This document shows, piece after piece, positions 46,311 through 54,249 of a stretch of 64,000 nt of DNA. Under the pieces are notes generated by a model that searched no databases, had not been told where the DNA came from, and saw only the letters and a list, made by a program, of their open reading frames with translations. The position numbers and the translations under genes are program-made. The stretch covers positions 62,404 to 126,403 of the forward strand of contig NZ_LMHS01000001.1 in assembly GCF_001428485.1 (NCBI RefSeq). The letters are read 5' to 3'. Numbering within the stretch: position 1 is the stretch's first letter; each line of letters starts with the position of its first letter. The DNA comes from Microbacterium sp. Root180 (GTDB taxonomy: Bacteria; Actinomycetota; Actinomycetes; Actinomycetales; Microbacteriaceae).

Positions 46311-48224
46311 GTGACCATCGCGCCGATCAGCTTCCCGTCCGACCTCGACGGCTGGACTGCTTTCGCCAGCGACCGGGCCGCCGCCCGCATCGCACTCGTG
46401 GAAGCGGCCGACGCGCGGCTGCGGGCCGAGACCGACCTGTCCGTCTTCGACCGTCTCGAGCTGTGGAACGACGCCGACATCGCCCTTCGGGAGGCGCTGA
46501 GCGAGGCGTACGTGGTGAGCGAGGCCCACCCCGACGCCTCTGTGCGCGAGCTGGCCGAGGCGCAGGTCCAGACGATCGAGTCCCTGTCGGCCGCGCGGCT
46601 GCTCGATCGCGGTCTGTGGACGGCGTTCGCGGATGCCGCGACCGACGGCCTCGACGACGATCAGGCTCGGCTGCTCGCGCACGTGCAGCGCGACTTCCGC
46701 CGCGGGGGCGTCGGCCTCGACGACGACGGACGCGAGCGCGTGCGCACGCTCACCGACCGCGACACCGAGCTGTCGCTGACCTTCTCGCGCAACATCCGCG
46801 AGGGCCGCCGCGAGATCCAGGTGCCGGTGGCGGGACTGGCCGGACTGCCCCAGGACTTCCTCGACGCCCATCCCGCAGACGAGAACGGCTTCGTCACGCT
46901 GACGACCGAGTACACCGACCTCATGCCGGTGCGCGAGTACGCGACCGACCGCGCCACGCGCACGGCGCTGGTCAGCGCCTACAACGACCTCGCCTGGCCC
47001 GAGAACGAAGACGTGCTCGCCGAGCTCCTCGACGTGCGCGCCGAGCGCGCACGCCTCCTCGGCTACCCGGACTGGGCGGACTTCGAGACCGAGACACGCA
47101 TGATCGGCGGCGGCGCCGAGATCCCCGCGTTCCTCGGCCGCCTCGACGAAGCCTCGCGCGCGGCGGCCGAGGCCGAGTACCCCGTGCTGCTGGAGCGGCT
47201 GCGCCGCGATGTGCCGGATGCCGCGGCCGTGACGGTCGCGGACTTCTGGCACCTTCTCGGCGCGGTCAAGAGCGAGCAGTACGACGTGGACGCGCAGCTC
47301 GTGCGCTCGTACTTCCCCTTCGAACGGGTGCTCGGCGGCGTGCTGGATGTGACGGGCCGCCTGCTCGACGTCGAGTACGTGCCCGTGGACGCGTCCGCCT
47401 GGCACGCGGACGTGCGCTCGTACGACGTCGTGCGGGGCGCCGAGCGGATCGGACGCATCCACCTCGACCTTCACCCGCGCGACGGCAAGTACAGCCATGC
47501 CGCGTGCTTCCCCCTGGCTCCCGGCATCCCGGGGCGCGTCCTTCCCGAGGCGGCGCTGCTGTGCAACTTCTCGCGCGGACTGCTCGAGCACGACGAGGTC
47601 GTCACCTTCTTCCACGAGTTCGGCCACCTGGTGCACGAGATCCTCGGCGGCCGTCAGCCCTTCGCGCGGTTCACCGGGTTCGAGACCGAGTGGGATTTCG
47701 TCGAGGCGCCGAGCCAGCTCCTCGAGGAGTGGGCGTGGGACGCGGACGTGCTCGCGTCCTTCACCGCGAACGCGGACGGCGAGCCCATCCCGGCCGACCT
47801 CGTGGCGAAGATGCGCACGGCGGACGCGTTCGGCCGTGCTCTCGAGGTGCGCCGCCAGCTCGGGCACGCGTCGGTGTCGTACCACCTGCACGTCGATCGC
47901 CCCGCGGACCTGCAGGCCGAGACCGAGCGACTGTATGCGACGACCACACCGGTCCAGCCCCTGCCGGGCCTGCACCCCTACGCGGGCTTCGGTCACCTCA
48001 CCGGGTACGGCGCCTGCTACTACACGTACCAGTGGAGCCTCGTGATCGCGCGGGATCTGCTCACCGGATTCGCCGGCGGACTGATGGACCCGGATGCCGC
48101 GCTCCGCTACCGCACGGAGGTGCTCGAGCGCGGTGGCTCGCGCGATGCCGGCGACCTCGTCGAGGCCTTCCTCGGCCGTCCGTACGCGTTCGACGCGTAC
48201 CGGGAGTGGCTCGCGGGGGCATAG
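46311..48224 (+). CDS. M3 family metallopeptidase (oligoendopeptidase-like)
   Basis: A 637-residue cytosolic zinc peptidase. The zinc motif is HEFGH at residues 435-439 (TFFHEFGHLVHEIL), followed by the third ligand region FVEAPSQLLEEWAWD, the usual M3 arrangement. Further family sequence is YLHVDRPADLQ-like helical C-terminus and GYGACYYTYQWS. Members (thimet oligopeptidase, Dcp, PepF) trim short peptides inside the cell. No signal peptide. It stands alone behind a leaderless promoter and is followed by hairpin E. Confidence 0.9.
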   Translation: MTIAPISFPSDLDGWTAFASDRAAARIALVEAADARLRAETDLSVFDRLELWNDADIALREALSEAYVVSEAHPDASVRELAEAQVQTIESLSAARLLDRGLWTAFADAATDGLDDDQARLLAHVQRDFRRGGVGLDDDGRERVRTLTDRDTELSLTFSRNIREGRREIQVPVAGLAGLPQDFLDAHPADENGFVTLTTEYTDLMPVREYATDRATRTALVSAYNDLAWPENEDVLAELLDVRAERARLLGYPDWADFETETRMIGGGAEIPAFLGRLDEASRAAAEAEYPVLLERLRRDVPDAAAVTVADFWHLLGAVKSEQYDVDAQLVRSYFPFERVLGGVLDVTGRLLDVEYVPVDASAWHADVRSYDVVRGAERIGRIHLDLHPRDGKYSHAACFPLAPGIPGRVLPEAALLCNFSRGLLEHDEVVTFFHEFGHLVHEILGGRQPFARFTGFETEWDFVEAPSQLLEEWAWDADVLASFTANADGEPIPADLVAKMRTADAFGRALEVRRQLGHASVSYHLHVDRPADLQAETERLYATTTPVQPLPGLHPYAGFGHLTGYGACYYTYQWSLVIARDLLTGFAGGLMDPDAALRYRTEVLERGGSRDAGDLVEAFLGRPYAFDAYREWLAGA

Positions 48225-48533
48225 CGCCCGCCGGGCGCTGCAGTTCCCGACGCGCGCGCCGTCGCACGGTGCAGCGGTCGTCGGAAACTGCAGCGCCACC
48301 GCCCTGCACCGATCCTGGGAACAGGGTCGCCGACGCACAGGTCAGGCAGGTATCCTTCCCCTGCCGAATGCGCACCCGCAGCGACACCGCCCCCCGATGT
48401 CGTCGAGGCGTGACGTGCTCCGGTTCTCCCTCGCCTTCCCTCCTCGTTGTCGGTCGGCGTGCGGTTCCGGGTTCGCGTCGCCCCGTCACCCGGAGCGGTC
48501 GGCGACAGATCCCCCGAAGAAGCGGAGCCCCCC
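48225..48533. other. 309-base gap before the DivIVA-like gene
   Basis: Begins with hairpin E. A TATCCT at 48351-48356 may be a -10 box for the DivIVA-like gene, which would leave a leader of about 170 bases. No small gene is supported; open frames here are shadows. Confidence 0.5.
48234..48297. repeat. Palindromic element E
   Basis: Arms GGCGCTGCAGTTCCCGA and TCGGAAACTGCAGCGCC pair with one mismatch around a 30-base centre. It starts ten bases past the M3 peptidase stop and probably ends its transcript. CTGCAG arms are unlike those of families A and B, but the overall size matches them. Confidence 0.7.
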
Positions 48534-50078
48534 ATGTCCGAGAAGGTCGATCCGGCCCGGAGCAATTCCGACGACGAGGCTGCTTTCGAGCGCCTTCTCG
48601 GCGGCGACCAGAATCCGGCACCCGGCGCCGCGTTCGCGATGTCGTTCCGTGGTTACGACAAGGACCAGGTCGATGCGGCCGTGGCCGAGCTCGGAGCGCG
48701 CGTGCAGGCGGCAGCCGACCAGGTCGCTGCGCTGAAGCAGAACCAGCGTCGCGCGAGCGCCGCGGTGGCGCAGAGCCGCGAGAAGGTGGCGACCCTGGAG
48801 TCCGAGATCGAGGCCGCCCAGCGCGAACGCGACGACGCGACCGAACGGGTCGAGGCCGCGATCGCCGATGCCGTCGCCGAGGATCGCGATTCCCTGGCCG
48901 CCCTCGAGGCGGAACTCGCCGCGACCAGCGCTCGGGCCGCGAACGCGGAGGCTCGTGTGCAGGCGCTCAGCGACGAGCTCAGCGGAGCGGCCGGCGAGAC
49001 TCCGAACCGCAAGCAGTTCGAAGAGGTGCTGCACGTCGCCGAGGAGCAGGCCAGCGTCCTGTTGCGCAACGCCACCGTGCAGGGGGAGCGCCTGCTGGAG
49101 GCTGCCCGAGCCGAGATCGAGAACCGCCGCAAGGACTCGCAGGCCGAGGCGGACGCCGTCATCTCACAGGCCCAGCACGAGGCGCAGCAGGTGCGGCTGC
49201 GCATCGACACCGAACTGACGGCCCACCGCTCGATGATCGAGCGCGAGGCCGCCCACGCCGCCGAGAAGGTGTCGCAGGCCGAGCGCGAGGCCGCGGCCAT
49301 TCGCTCCGAGGCCGAGAAGGGCGCCGCGGCACTGCGATCGATGGTCGCCCGCGAGACGACCGACGCGCGCACCGAGGCCGAGGAGGCCGTGCGCGAGCTG
49401 CGGGTCCGCGCGCTCGATTTCGAGGCCTCGCTGACCCGGCGCCAAGACGACGCGCAGCAGGAGTTCCTCGTGCTGCACAACCAGGCCGTCGCGCACGCCG
49501 AGCGCATCACCCAGGACGCGAACGACCAGGTCGCTGCCTCGCTCGATCACGCGCAGCGCGTGTCTGCCAAGGCGGAGGACTTCGAGCGCCTCCAGCGCGC
49601 GCAGGCCCAGCAGATCGAGGCCGATGCGAACGTCCGAGCCCGCGAGCACCTGGACCAGGCCCACCTCAAGGCGCAGCGCATCATCGACCTCGTCACGACC
49701 CACTCGCAGAGCGTGCTGCGCGACGCCGAGGACCGCACCCGCCAGCTGCGCTGGCAGCAGCACCAGCTCACGAGCTTCATGGCCGAGGTCAAGGAGATGA
49801 TCCGACCGGAGGGTCTGCTCGGCGAACCGCGCTCCGCCGCGTCGCCCTCCGCCGCGTCGCCCTCCGCCGACGATCAGCCGGCGGCGGATGCCGACGAGAC
49901 TGAGGCTGAAGAGCTCGCCGCGCAGGTCGAGGACGGGATCGAGGTCGATGTCGAGACGGATGACGTGTCCGAGACCGATCAGGACGACGACGCCGACGAC
50001 GCCGACGCCGACGAGGACGAGGCATCCGACTCCTCCACCGACGACGAGTTCCACGAGCTGGAGTCCGCCTCGCGCTGA
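48534..50078 (+). CDS. DivIVA-like coiled-coil protein
   Basis: A 514-residue protein. Residues ~30-55 (FAMSFRGYDKDQVDAAVAEL) match the DivIVA/Wag31 N-terminal membrane-curvature domain. A very long coiled coil follows to about residue 420, rich in Ala/Glu/Arg/Gln heptads. The tail has a duplicated SAASPSA linker then an acidic region of ~60 residues dominated by Asp and Glu. DivIVA proteins mark curved membranes at poles or septa and recruit wall synthesis; this large form is more like an accessory cytoskeletal relative than Wag31 itself. GGAG lies nine bases ahead of the ATG at 48534. Confidence 0.82.
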   Translation: MSEKVDPARSNSDDEAAFERLLGGDQNPAPGAAFAMSFRGYDKDQVDAAVAELGARVQAAADQVAALKQNQRRASAAVAQSREKVATLESEIEAAQRERDDATERVEAAIADAVAEDRDSLAALEAELAATSARAANAEARVQALSDELSGAAGETPNRKQFEEVLHVAEEQASVLLRNATVQGERLLEAARAEIENRRKDSQAEADAVISQAQHEAQQVRLRIDTELTAHRSMIEREAAHAAEKVSQAEREAAAIRSEAEKGAAALRSMVARETTDARTEAEEAVRELRVRALDFEASLTRRQDDAQQEFLVLHNQAVAHAERITQDANDQVAASLDHAQRVSAKAEDFERLQRAQAQQIEADANVRAREHLDQAHLKAQRIIDLVTTHSQSVLRDAEDRTRQLRWQQHQLTSFMAEVKEMIRPEGLLGEPRSAASPSAASPSADDQPAADADETEAEELAAQVEDGIEVDVETDDVSETDQDDDADDADADEDEASDSSTDDEFHELESASR

Positions 50079-50109
50079 CCCGGCGGGATCCCTCCCGCGG
50101 CGACCCGCA

Positions 50110-50134
50110 GGAGGGCACCGGCCCCGGGCCCTCC
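50110..50134. terminator. Possible bidirectional terminator
   Basis: GGAGGGC and GCCCTCC form a seven-base stem with an 11-base GC-rich loop between two convergent genes. Short, so only moderately convincing. Confidence 0.4.
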
Positions 50135-50165
50135 GGCGCTCACCCCGGGCCGGCTCGACCCGGCG

Positions 50166-51236
50166 TCAGTCGCGAGTGGTCTCCCGGGCGATCGCCGCGA
50201 GGAAGGCGTCGATGTCGTTCTCGCTCGTGTCGAACGAGCACATCCACCGCACCTCGTTGCGCGCGGCATCCCAGTCGTAGAAACGGAACGACGAGCGCAG
50301 CCGATCGGCGACCCCGTCGGGAAGAGTCGCGAAGACGCCGTTGGCCTGCGTGGGCTGCGTGAAGGACACCCCGCGGATAGATCCGCCGGCCAGTCCCGCT
50401 TCGACGCCGGTGCGCAGTCGCTGCGCCATCGCGTTGGAGTGCGACGCATTGCGCAGCCACAGGTCGCCCTCGAGCAGCGCCACCAGCTGGGCCGACACGA
50501 ACCGCATCTTGGATGAGAGCTGCATGTCGAGCTTGCGCAGGTAGATGAGACCGGTGGATGCCGCCGGCTCGAGCACCACGATCGCCTCGCCGAGCATCGC
50601 CCCGTTCTTGGTGCCGCCGAAGCTCAGCACATCGACGCCGACGTCCCGAGTGAACTCGCGCAGCGGCAGGCCGAGCGAGGCCGCCGCGTTCGAGATGCGC
50701 GAGCCGTCCATGTGGAGCCGCATGCCGTGGCCGTGCGCGTGGTCGGCGATCGCGCGGATCTCGTCGGCCGTGTACAGCGTGCCGAGCTCGGTGGACTGCG
50801 TGATAGAGACCACCAGCGGCTGGGCGCGGTGCTCGTCGCCCCAGCCCCAGGCCTCGCGATCGATCAGCTCGGGTGTGAGCTTTCCGTCGTCGGTGGGGAC
50901 GTGGAGGATCTTGATCCCGCCGACGCGCTCGGGCGCACCGCCCTCGTCGACGTTGATGTGCGCGGACGAGGCGGAGATCACGGCGCCCCAGCGCGGGAGC
51001 ATCGACTGCAGGCCCACGACGTTCGCGCCGGTGCCGTTGAAGACCGGGTAGGCCTCAACACCCTCGCCGAAGTGCCGGGCCATGACGTGCTGGAGCCGCT
51101 CGGTGTAGACGTCCTCGCCGTAGGCGACCTGGTGCCCGTCGTTGGCGGCGGCGATGGCCGCGAGCACCTCGGGGTGGATGCCGGAGTAGTTGTCGGAGGC
51201 GAAGCCGCGCAGGTTCGGGTCGTGGATCGTGGTCAC
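50166..51236 (-). CDS. ltaE: Low-specificity L-threonine aldolase / beta-eliminating lyase
   Basis: A 356-residue PLP enzyme of fold type I. The PLP lysine is Lys210 in LSFGGTKNGAMLGEA. Upstream are the family patterns FASDNYSGIHPEVLAAIAAA, VFNGTGANVVGL and MRLHMDGSRISNAAASLG. It splits threonine to glycine and acetaldehyde or related beta-hydroxy amino acids. The GTG start at 51236 has TAGATT eight bases upstream on the minus strand, the same leaderless layout as other genes here. It follows the SDR gene in the same direction with a 40-base gap. Confidence 0.85.
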   Translation of the reverse strand: MTTIHDPNLRGFASDNYSGIHPEVLAAIAAANDGHQVAYGEDVYTERLQHVMARHFGEGVEAYPVFNGTGANVVGLQSMLPRWGAVISASSAHINVDEGGAPERVGGIKILHVPTDDGKLTPELIDREAWGWGDEHRAQPLVVSITQSTELGTLYTADEIRAIADHAHGHGMRLHMDGSRISNAAASLGLPLREFTRDVGVDVLSFGGTKNGAMLGEAIVVLEPAASTGLIYLRKLDMQLSSKMRFVSAQLVALLEGDLWLRNASHSNAMAQRLRTGVEAGLAGGSIRGVSFTQPTQANGVFATLPDGVADRLRSSFRFYDWDAARNEVRWMCSFDTSENDIDAFLAAIARETTRD

Positions 51237-51276
51237 GGGTGTCCAATCTAGTTCGTGCGACAGGGGTCGCGCGGAC

Positions 51277-51996
51277 TCAGAGCGAGGGGGCGGTGAGCTC
51301 GACGACGGTGTCGTTCACCTCGGCGGCGTCGACGGCCCACAGATCGGCGAAGCGCTGCGCGAGAGCATCCTCCAGCCCATCGAGGCTCTTGACCCGGAAG
51401 ACGACGGATGCCGCGGCCAGGGGTTGTCCGGCATCCCGGGCGGACTTCGCGAAGCCCTGCGCGACCGCGCGCGCCCACGCCTCGGTCGCCGCCTTCACCG
51501 CCGCATAGTTGGCGCCCCCGGCGAGCGGCCGCGCGACCGCGGTGGAGGAGACGACGGCCAGGCGCCCCGCGGACGATGCCCGCAGATCGGCATCGAACGC
51601 ACGGCTGACGTGGCGCAGCGCAGTGAGCGAGCCCTCGAGGAAACGGAAGTCGGCGTCGCTCTGGCCGGCGAGCCCGCCGCCCCCACGCCAGCCGCCGACC
51701 AGGTGGAGCACGCCGTCGACGGCGCTTCCGGTCGCGTGCAGGCGCTCCGCAAGCCCGGCGACCGCGTCCTCATCGGTCAGGTCGCAGACGTCGGTACGGG
51801 CTCCTGCGGCCTCCAGCGGCCCGAGCCTGGCCGCGTCGCGCCCGACCGCGACGACGCGCGCTCCGGCCGAGACCAGCGTGCGCGTCGCCGCGAGGCCGGA
51901 CGCGCTCGTGGCGCCCGCGATCACGACGAGCCGGCCGGCGAGGGACTGCGTGTGGTCTCGTTCGCGAGTGAAGCGAGACGAAACGTCGTCAGGCAT
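51277..51996 (-). CDS. SDR family NAD(P)-dependent oxidoreductase
   Basis: A 239-residue short-chain dehydrogenase. The cofactor motif is GATSASGLAATRTL near residue 28 (a GxxxSG variant of TGxxxGxG), followed by VVAVGRDAARLGPL. The Ser of SSTAVARP and YxxxK in NYAAVKAA give the catalytic Ser-Tyr-Lys. The first ~17 residues (from DDVSSRFTRERDHTQSL) are encoded by a family F repeat, so its N-terminal tail is repeat-derived. The ATG at 51996 overlaps the stop of the DUF6421 gene by eight bases. Substrate unknown. Confidence 0.83.
   Translation of the reverse strand: MPDDVSSRFTRERDHTQSLAGRLVVIAGATSASGLAATRTLVSAGARVVAVGRDAARLGPLEAAGARTDVCDLTDEDAVAGLAERLHATGSAVDGVLHLVGGWRGGGGLAGQSDADFRFLEGSLTALRHVSRAFDADLRASSAGRLAVVSSTAVARPLAGGANYAAVKAATEAWARAVAQGFAKSARDAGQPLAAASVVFRVKSLDGLEDALAQRFADLWAVDAAEVNDTVVELTAPSL
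51954..51985. repeat. Family F repeat, copy 2, inside the SDR start
   Basis: GGTCTCGTTCGCGAGTGAAG then CGAGACGAAACG matches the shape of the intergenic copy at 1091. Here it is read in frame as part of the SDR N-terminus. Confidence 0.5.
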
Positions 51997-53416
51997 CCCG
52001 GCCCGTGACACCGGCCGTCGACTCGATGACCGGCTTCATCTTCTTGTCGAGCGCCTCGAAGAACATCGAGAGCGGGAACTCGTCGTCCAGCACCGCGTCG
52101 GTGTAGCCCTTCGGGGCACCGGCGAGGACCTCGTCGGGCAGGCCGCGGGCCCACTGCGAGGCCGGGTTCGGCGTGAGCGTGCCCCGCACGAGGTCGTAGG
52201 CCGCGAGCCAGTGCGCGGTCTTGGGCCGGTCGATCGAGCGCCAGTAGAGCTCGTCGATCGCATCGGCGAGAGCCACGACCGCTGCGGGAACCTCTTCCCA
52301 GTCGAAGGCGAGTGCGGTGTCGGTCCAGTGCAGCACGCCTCGCTGGTGCAGCCACGCGAACAGCAGCTGCCCGCCGAGCCCGTCGTAGTTGCGCACGCGC
52401 GAGCCGGTGATCGAGAAGCGGAAGATCCGGTCGAAGATCACCGCGTACTGCACGAGCTTGGCGTGCTCGAGCATCTCCGCCTCGGACGCCGACAGGCCGT
52501 CGCGCGGCGACAGGCGGCCCTGGATCGCGACGCACTCGCGGAACGCCGTCAGATCGCACCGCAGCTCCTCCAGCGAGTACAGGAAGAACGGCATCCGCTG
52601 CTTGATCATGAACGGGTCGAACGGCAGGTCGCCGCGCATGTGGGTGCGGTCGTGGATGATGTCCCACATCACGAACGTCTTCTCGGTGAGCTGCTGGTCA
52701 TCGAGCATGCGCGCAGCATCGTCGGGGAGGTCGAGCTTCGTGATCTCGGATGCCGCACGCACGACGCGACGATAGCGCGCGGCCTCGCGGTCCTGGAAGA
52801 TCGCACCCCACGTGAAGGAGGGGATCTCGCGCATCGCGACCGTCTCGGGGAAGAGCACCGCCGAGTTGGTGTCGTAGCCCGGCGTGAAGTCGAGGAAGCG
52901 CAGCGACACGAACAGCTTGTTCGTGTACTCGGTCTCGAGCTCCGCGATGAAGTCCGGCCAGATCACCTCGACGAGGACGGCCTCGACGTGACGGTCGGAC
53001 GAACCGTTCTGCGTGTACATCGGGAAGACGACGAGATGGCGGATGCCGTCGACCCGGTGACGCTGCGGCTGGAAGGCCACGAGCGAGTCGAGGAAGTCCG
53101 GCACGCCGAAGCCCTGGTCCATCCAGCGGCGGAAGTCGCTCATCGACGCTTCGAGGTACTCGGCGTCGTGCGGGAACAGGGGGCGCAGCTCGTCGATCGC
53201 GGCGATGATCGCCTCGACGTGGGCACGTGCATCGGCGTGAGCGGCGGCATCCGGGACCGAGCCGTCCTTGATCTGGAGGGGCTGCAGAGCGGATGCGGCG
53301 GCCTTCAGGCTCCGCCAGGCGGGGGAGTTCTCGACGCCGGCGGTGAGGGCGCGGGCGTCCTCGACGACCTCGGGTTCGCCGACGATGGCCTGCGCGGGAG
53401 TCTGGCTGATGGGCAT
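51989..53416 (-). CDS. DUF6421 family protein
   Basis: A 475-residue soluble protein that I recognise as the actinobacterial family named DUF6421; its role is not known. Notable parts are FVMWDIIHDRTHMRGDLPFD, which has an HxxxH-like pattern (HDRTH) of possible metal-binding nature, and WPDFIAELETEYTNKLFVSL. No signal or membrane segment. It heads a minus-strand set with the SDR and the threonine aldolase and is divergent from an Lrp-type regulator. The region between carries two GGAA-N3-TTCC sites, one inside its promoter, so it is probably the main target of that regulator. Confidence 0.75.
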   Translation of the reverse strand: MPISQTPAQAIVGEPEVVEDARALTAGVENSPAWRSLKAAASALQPLQIKDGSVPDAAAHADARAHVEAIIAAIDELRPLFPHDAEYLEASMSDFRRWMDQGFGVPDFLDSLVAFQPQRHRVDGIRHLVVFPMYTQNGSSDRHVEAVLVEVIWPDFIAELETEYTNKLFVSLRFLDFTPGYDTNSAVLFPETVAMREIPSFTWGAIFQDREAARYRRVVRAASEITKLDLPDDAARMLDDQQLTEKTFVMWDIIHDRTHMRGDLPFDPFMIKQRMPFFLYSLEELRCDLTAFRECVAIQGRLSPRDGLSASEAEMLEHAKLVQYAVIFDRIFRFSITGSRVRNYDGLGGQLLFAWLHQRGVLHWTDTALAFDWEEVPAAVVALADAIDELYWRSIDRPKTAHWLAAYDLVRGTLTPNPASQWARGLPDEVLAGAPKGYTDAVLDDEFPLSMFFEALDKKMKPVIESTAGVTGRDA

Positions 53417-53451
53417 AGTGAACCTCCGATCGTCTTTCTCTGACGCCCCTC

Positions 53452-53501
53452 ATTCTACGGGAAGGTTTCCTGTGATTCATGCGTCCGGCAGGAACGCTTC
53501 C
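53452..53501. promoter_or_regulatory. Promoter and twin GGAA-N3-TTCC operators (Lrp-type)
   Basis: Two exact palindromes, GGAAGGTTTCC (53460-53470) and GGAACGCTTCC (53491-53501), lie 31 bases apart, three helical turns, in the divergent region between the DUF6421 and lrp genes. On the minus strand TAGAAT (complement of 53452-53457) is a good -10 box for DUF6421, and the first palindrome lies in its spacer. Confidence 0.6.
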
Positions 53502-53525
53502 TGTTTCGCGACCGGGGCGCCTTGA

Positions 53526-53531
53526 TAAGGT
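53526..53531 (+). promoter_or_regulatory. -10 box of a leaderless promoter (lrp-like)
   Basis: TAAGGT, six bases (CGGCGC), then ATG at 53538. The second GGAA-N3-TTCC palindrome ends 24 bases upstream, where a bound regulator would cover the -35 region. Confidence 0.6.
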
Positions 53532-53537
53532 CGGCGC

Positions 53538-54020
53538 ATGGTGAACTCCGACGAGGCGCCGGCTCCCGGCCGCGTCGACGACCCGATCGACGTCGTGATC
53601 GTCCGCGAGGTGTCGCAGCACGCGCGCGCCACCCTCGCCGAGCTGTCGACGGCGACCGGGCTGTCCGTCTCCGCCGTGCAGACGCGCCTTCGCCGGCTCG
53701 AGGCGCGCGGAGTGATCACCGGCTACCGCGCCACGGTCGATGCGGAAGCCGTCGGCAAGCCGCTCTCGGCGTTCATCGAGATCACGCCTCTCGACCCCGC
53801 TCAGCCCGACAATGCGCCGGAGCTGCTGGAGCACCTCGACGAGATCGAGGCCTGCCACTCGATCGCCGGTGACGCGAGCTACATCCTGTTCGTGCGGGTG
53901 ACCTCGCCGAGGCATCTCGAGACGCTGATCCGCGACATCCGTCTGGCAGCCTCGGTCAACACCCGCACCACCGTGGTGCTGCAGACGTTCTACGAGAGCC
54001 GCCCGATCCTGCCGGCGTAG
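53538..54020 (+). CDS. Lrp/AsnC family transcriptional regulator
   Basis: A 160-residue regulator. The N-terminal HTH is ARATLAELSTATGLSVSAVQ, then TRLRRLEARGVITGYRATVD, the standard AsnC-type wing. The C-terminal RAM domain (LSAFIEITPLDPAQP, then ASYILFVRVTSPRHLETLIR) binds small effectors, usually amino acids, and forms octamers. It is divergent from DUF6421-SDR-aldolase, whose threonine/glycine chemistry would suit an amino acid effector. Starts at a leaderless ATG. Confidence 0.9.
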   Translation: MVNSDEAPAPGRVDDPIDVVIVREVSQHARATLAELSTATGLSVSAVQTRLRRLEARGVITGYRATVDAEAVGKPLSAFIEITPLDPAQPDNAPELLEHLDEIEACHSIAGDASYILFVRVTSPRHLETLIRDIRLAASVNTRTTVVLQTFYESRPILPA

Positions 54021-54035
54021 TCTCGGCCCGTCGGC

Positions 54036-54112
54036 GTCGAAAAACGAGGAAGAACTCGCCCCTGGCCGCGTTGTTCCGGGGTGCACGTCGGCGTGTCTCC
54101 TCGGTTTTCAAC
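54036..54112. repeat. Family B palindromic element, copy 4
   Basis: 77 bases, arms GTCGAAAAACGAGGA and TCCTCGGTTTTCAAC, the most diverged member of the family, 16 bases past the lrp-type stop codon. Like copy 1 it probably also terminates transcription. Confidence 0.72.
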
Positions 54113-54236
54113 ACTTCTCGGCGGGGAGCGCGTCGCGCGCGTGAAGGCACGGGGAGAAAACCGGGACCCGAGCTGTCCCGGCGCGCGCAACCGCACCTTC
54201 TCCCCGCAGATCGACGGCAGGCCCCGAAGCCGCCAC

Positions 54237-54242
54237 TACGCT
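54237..54242 (+). promoter_or_regulatory. -10 box of a leaderless promoter (lipid kinase)
   Basis: TACGCT, seven bases, ATG at 54250. A GTG at 54244 opens the frame but lies within the space between -10 box and transcript start, so ATG 54250 is the better start. Confidence 0.5.
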
Positions 54243-54249
54243 CGTGAAG

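Noticed and set aside
54115..54180. Further family B copy right after copy 4
   Set aside because: It has CTTCTCGG and GGGAGAAAACC words reminiscent of family B, but no matching second arm at the right distance.
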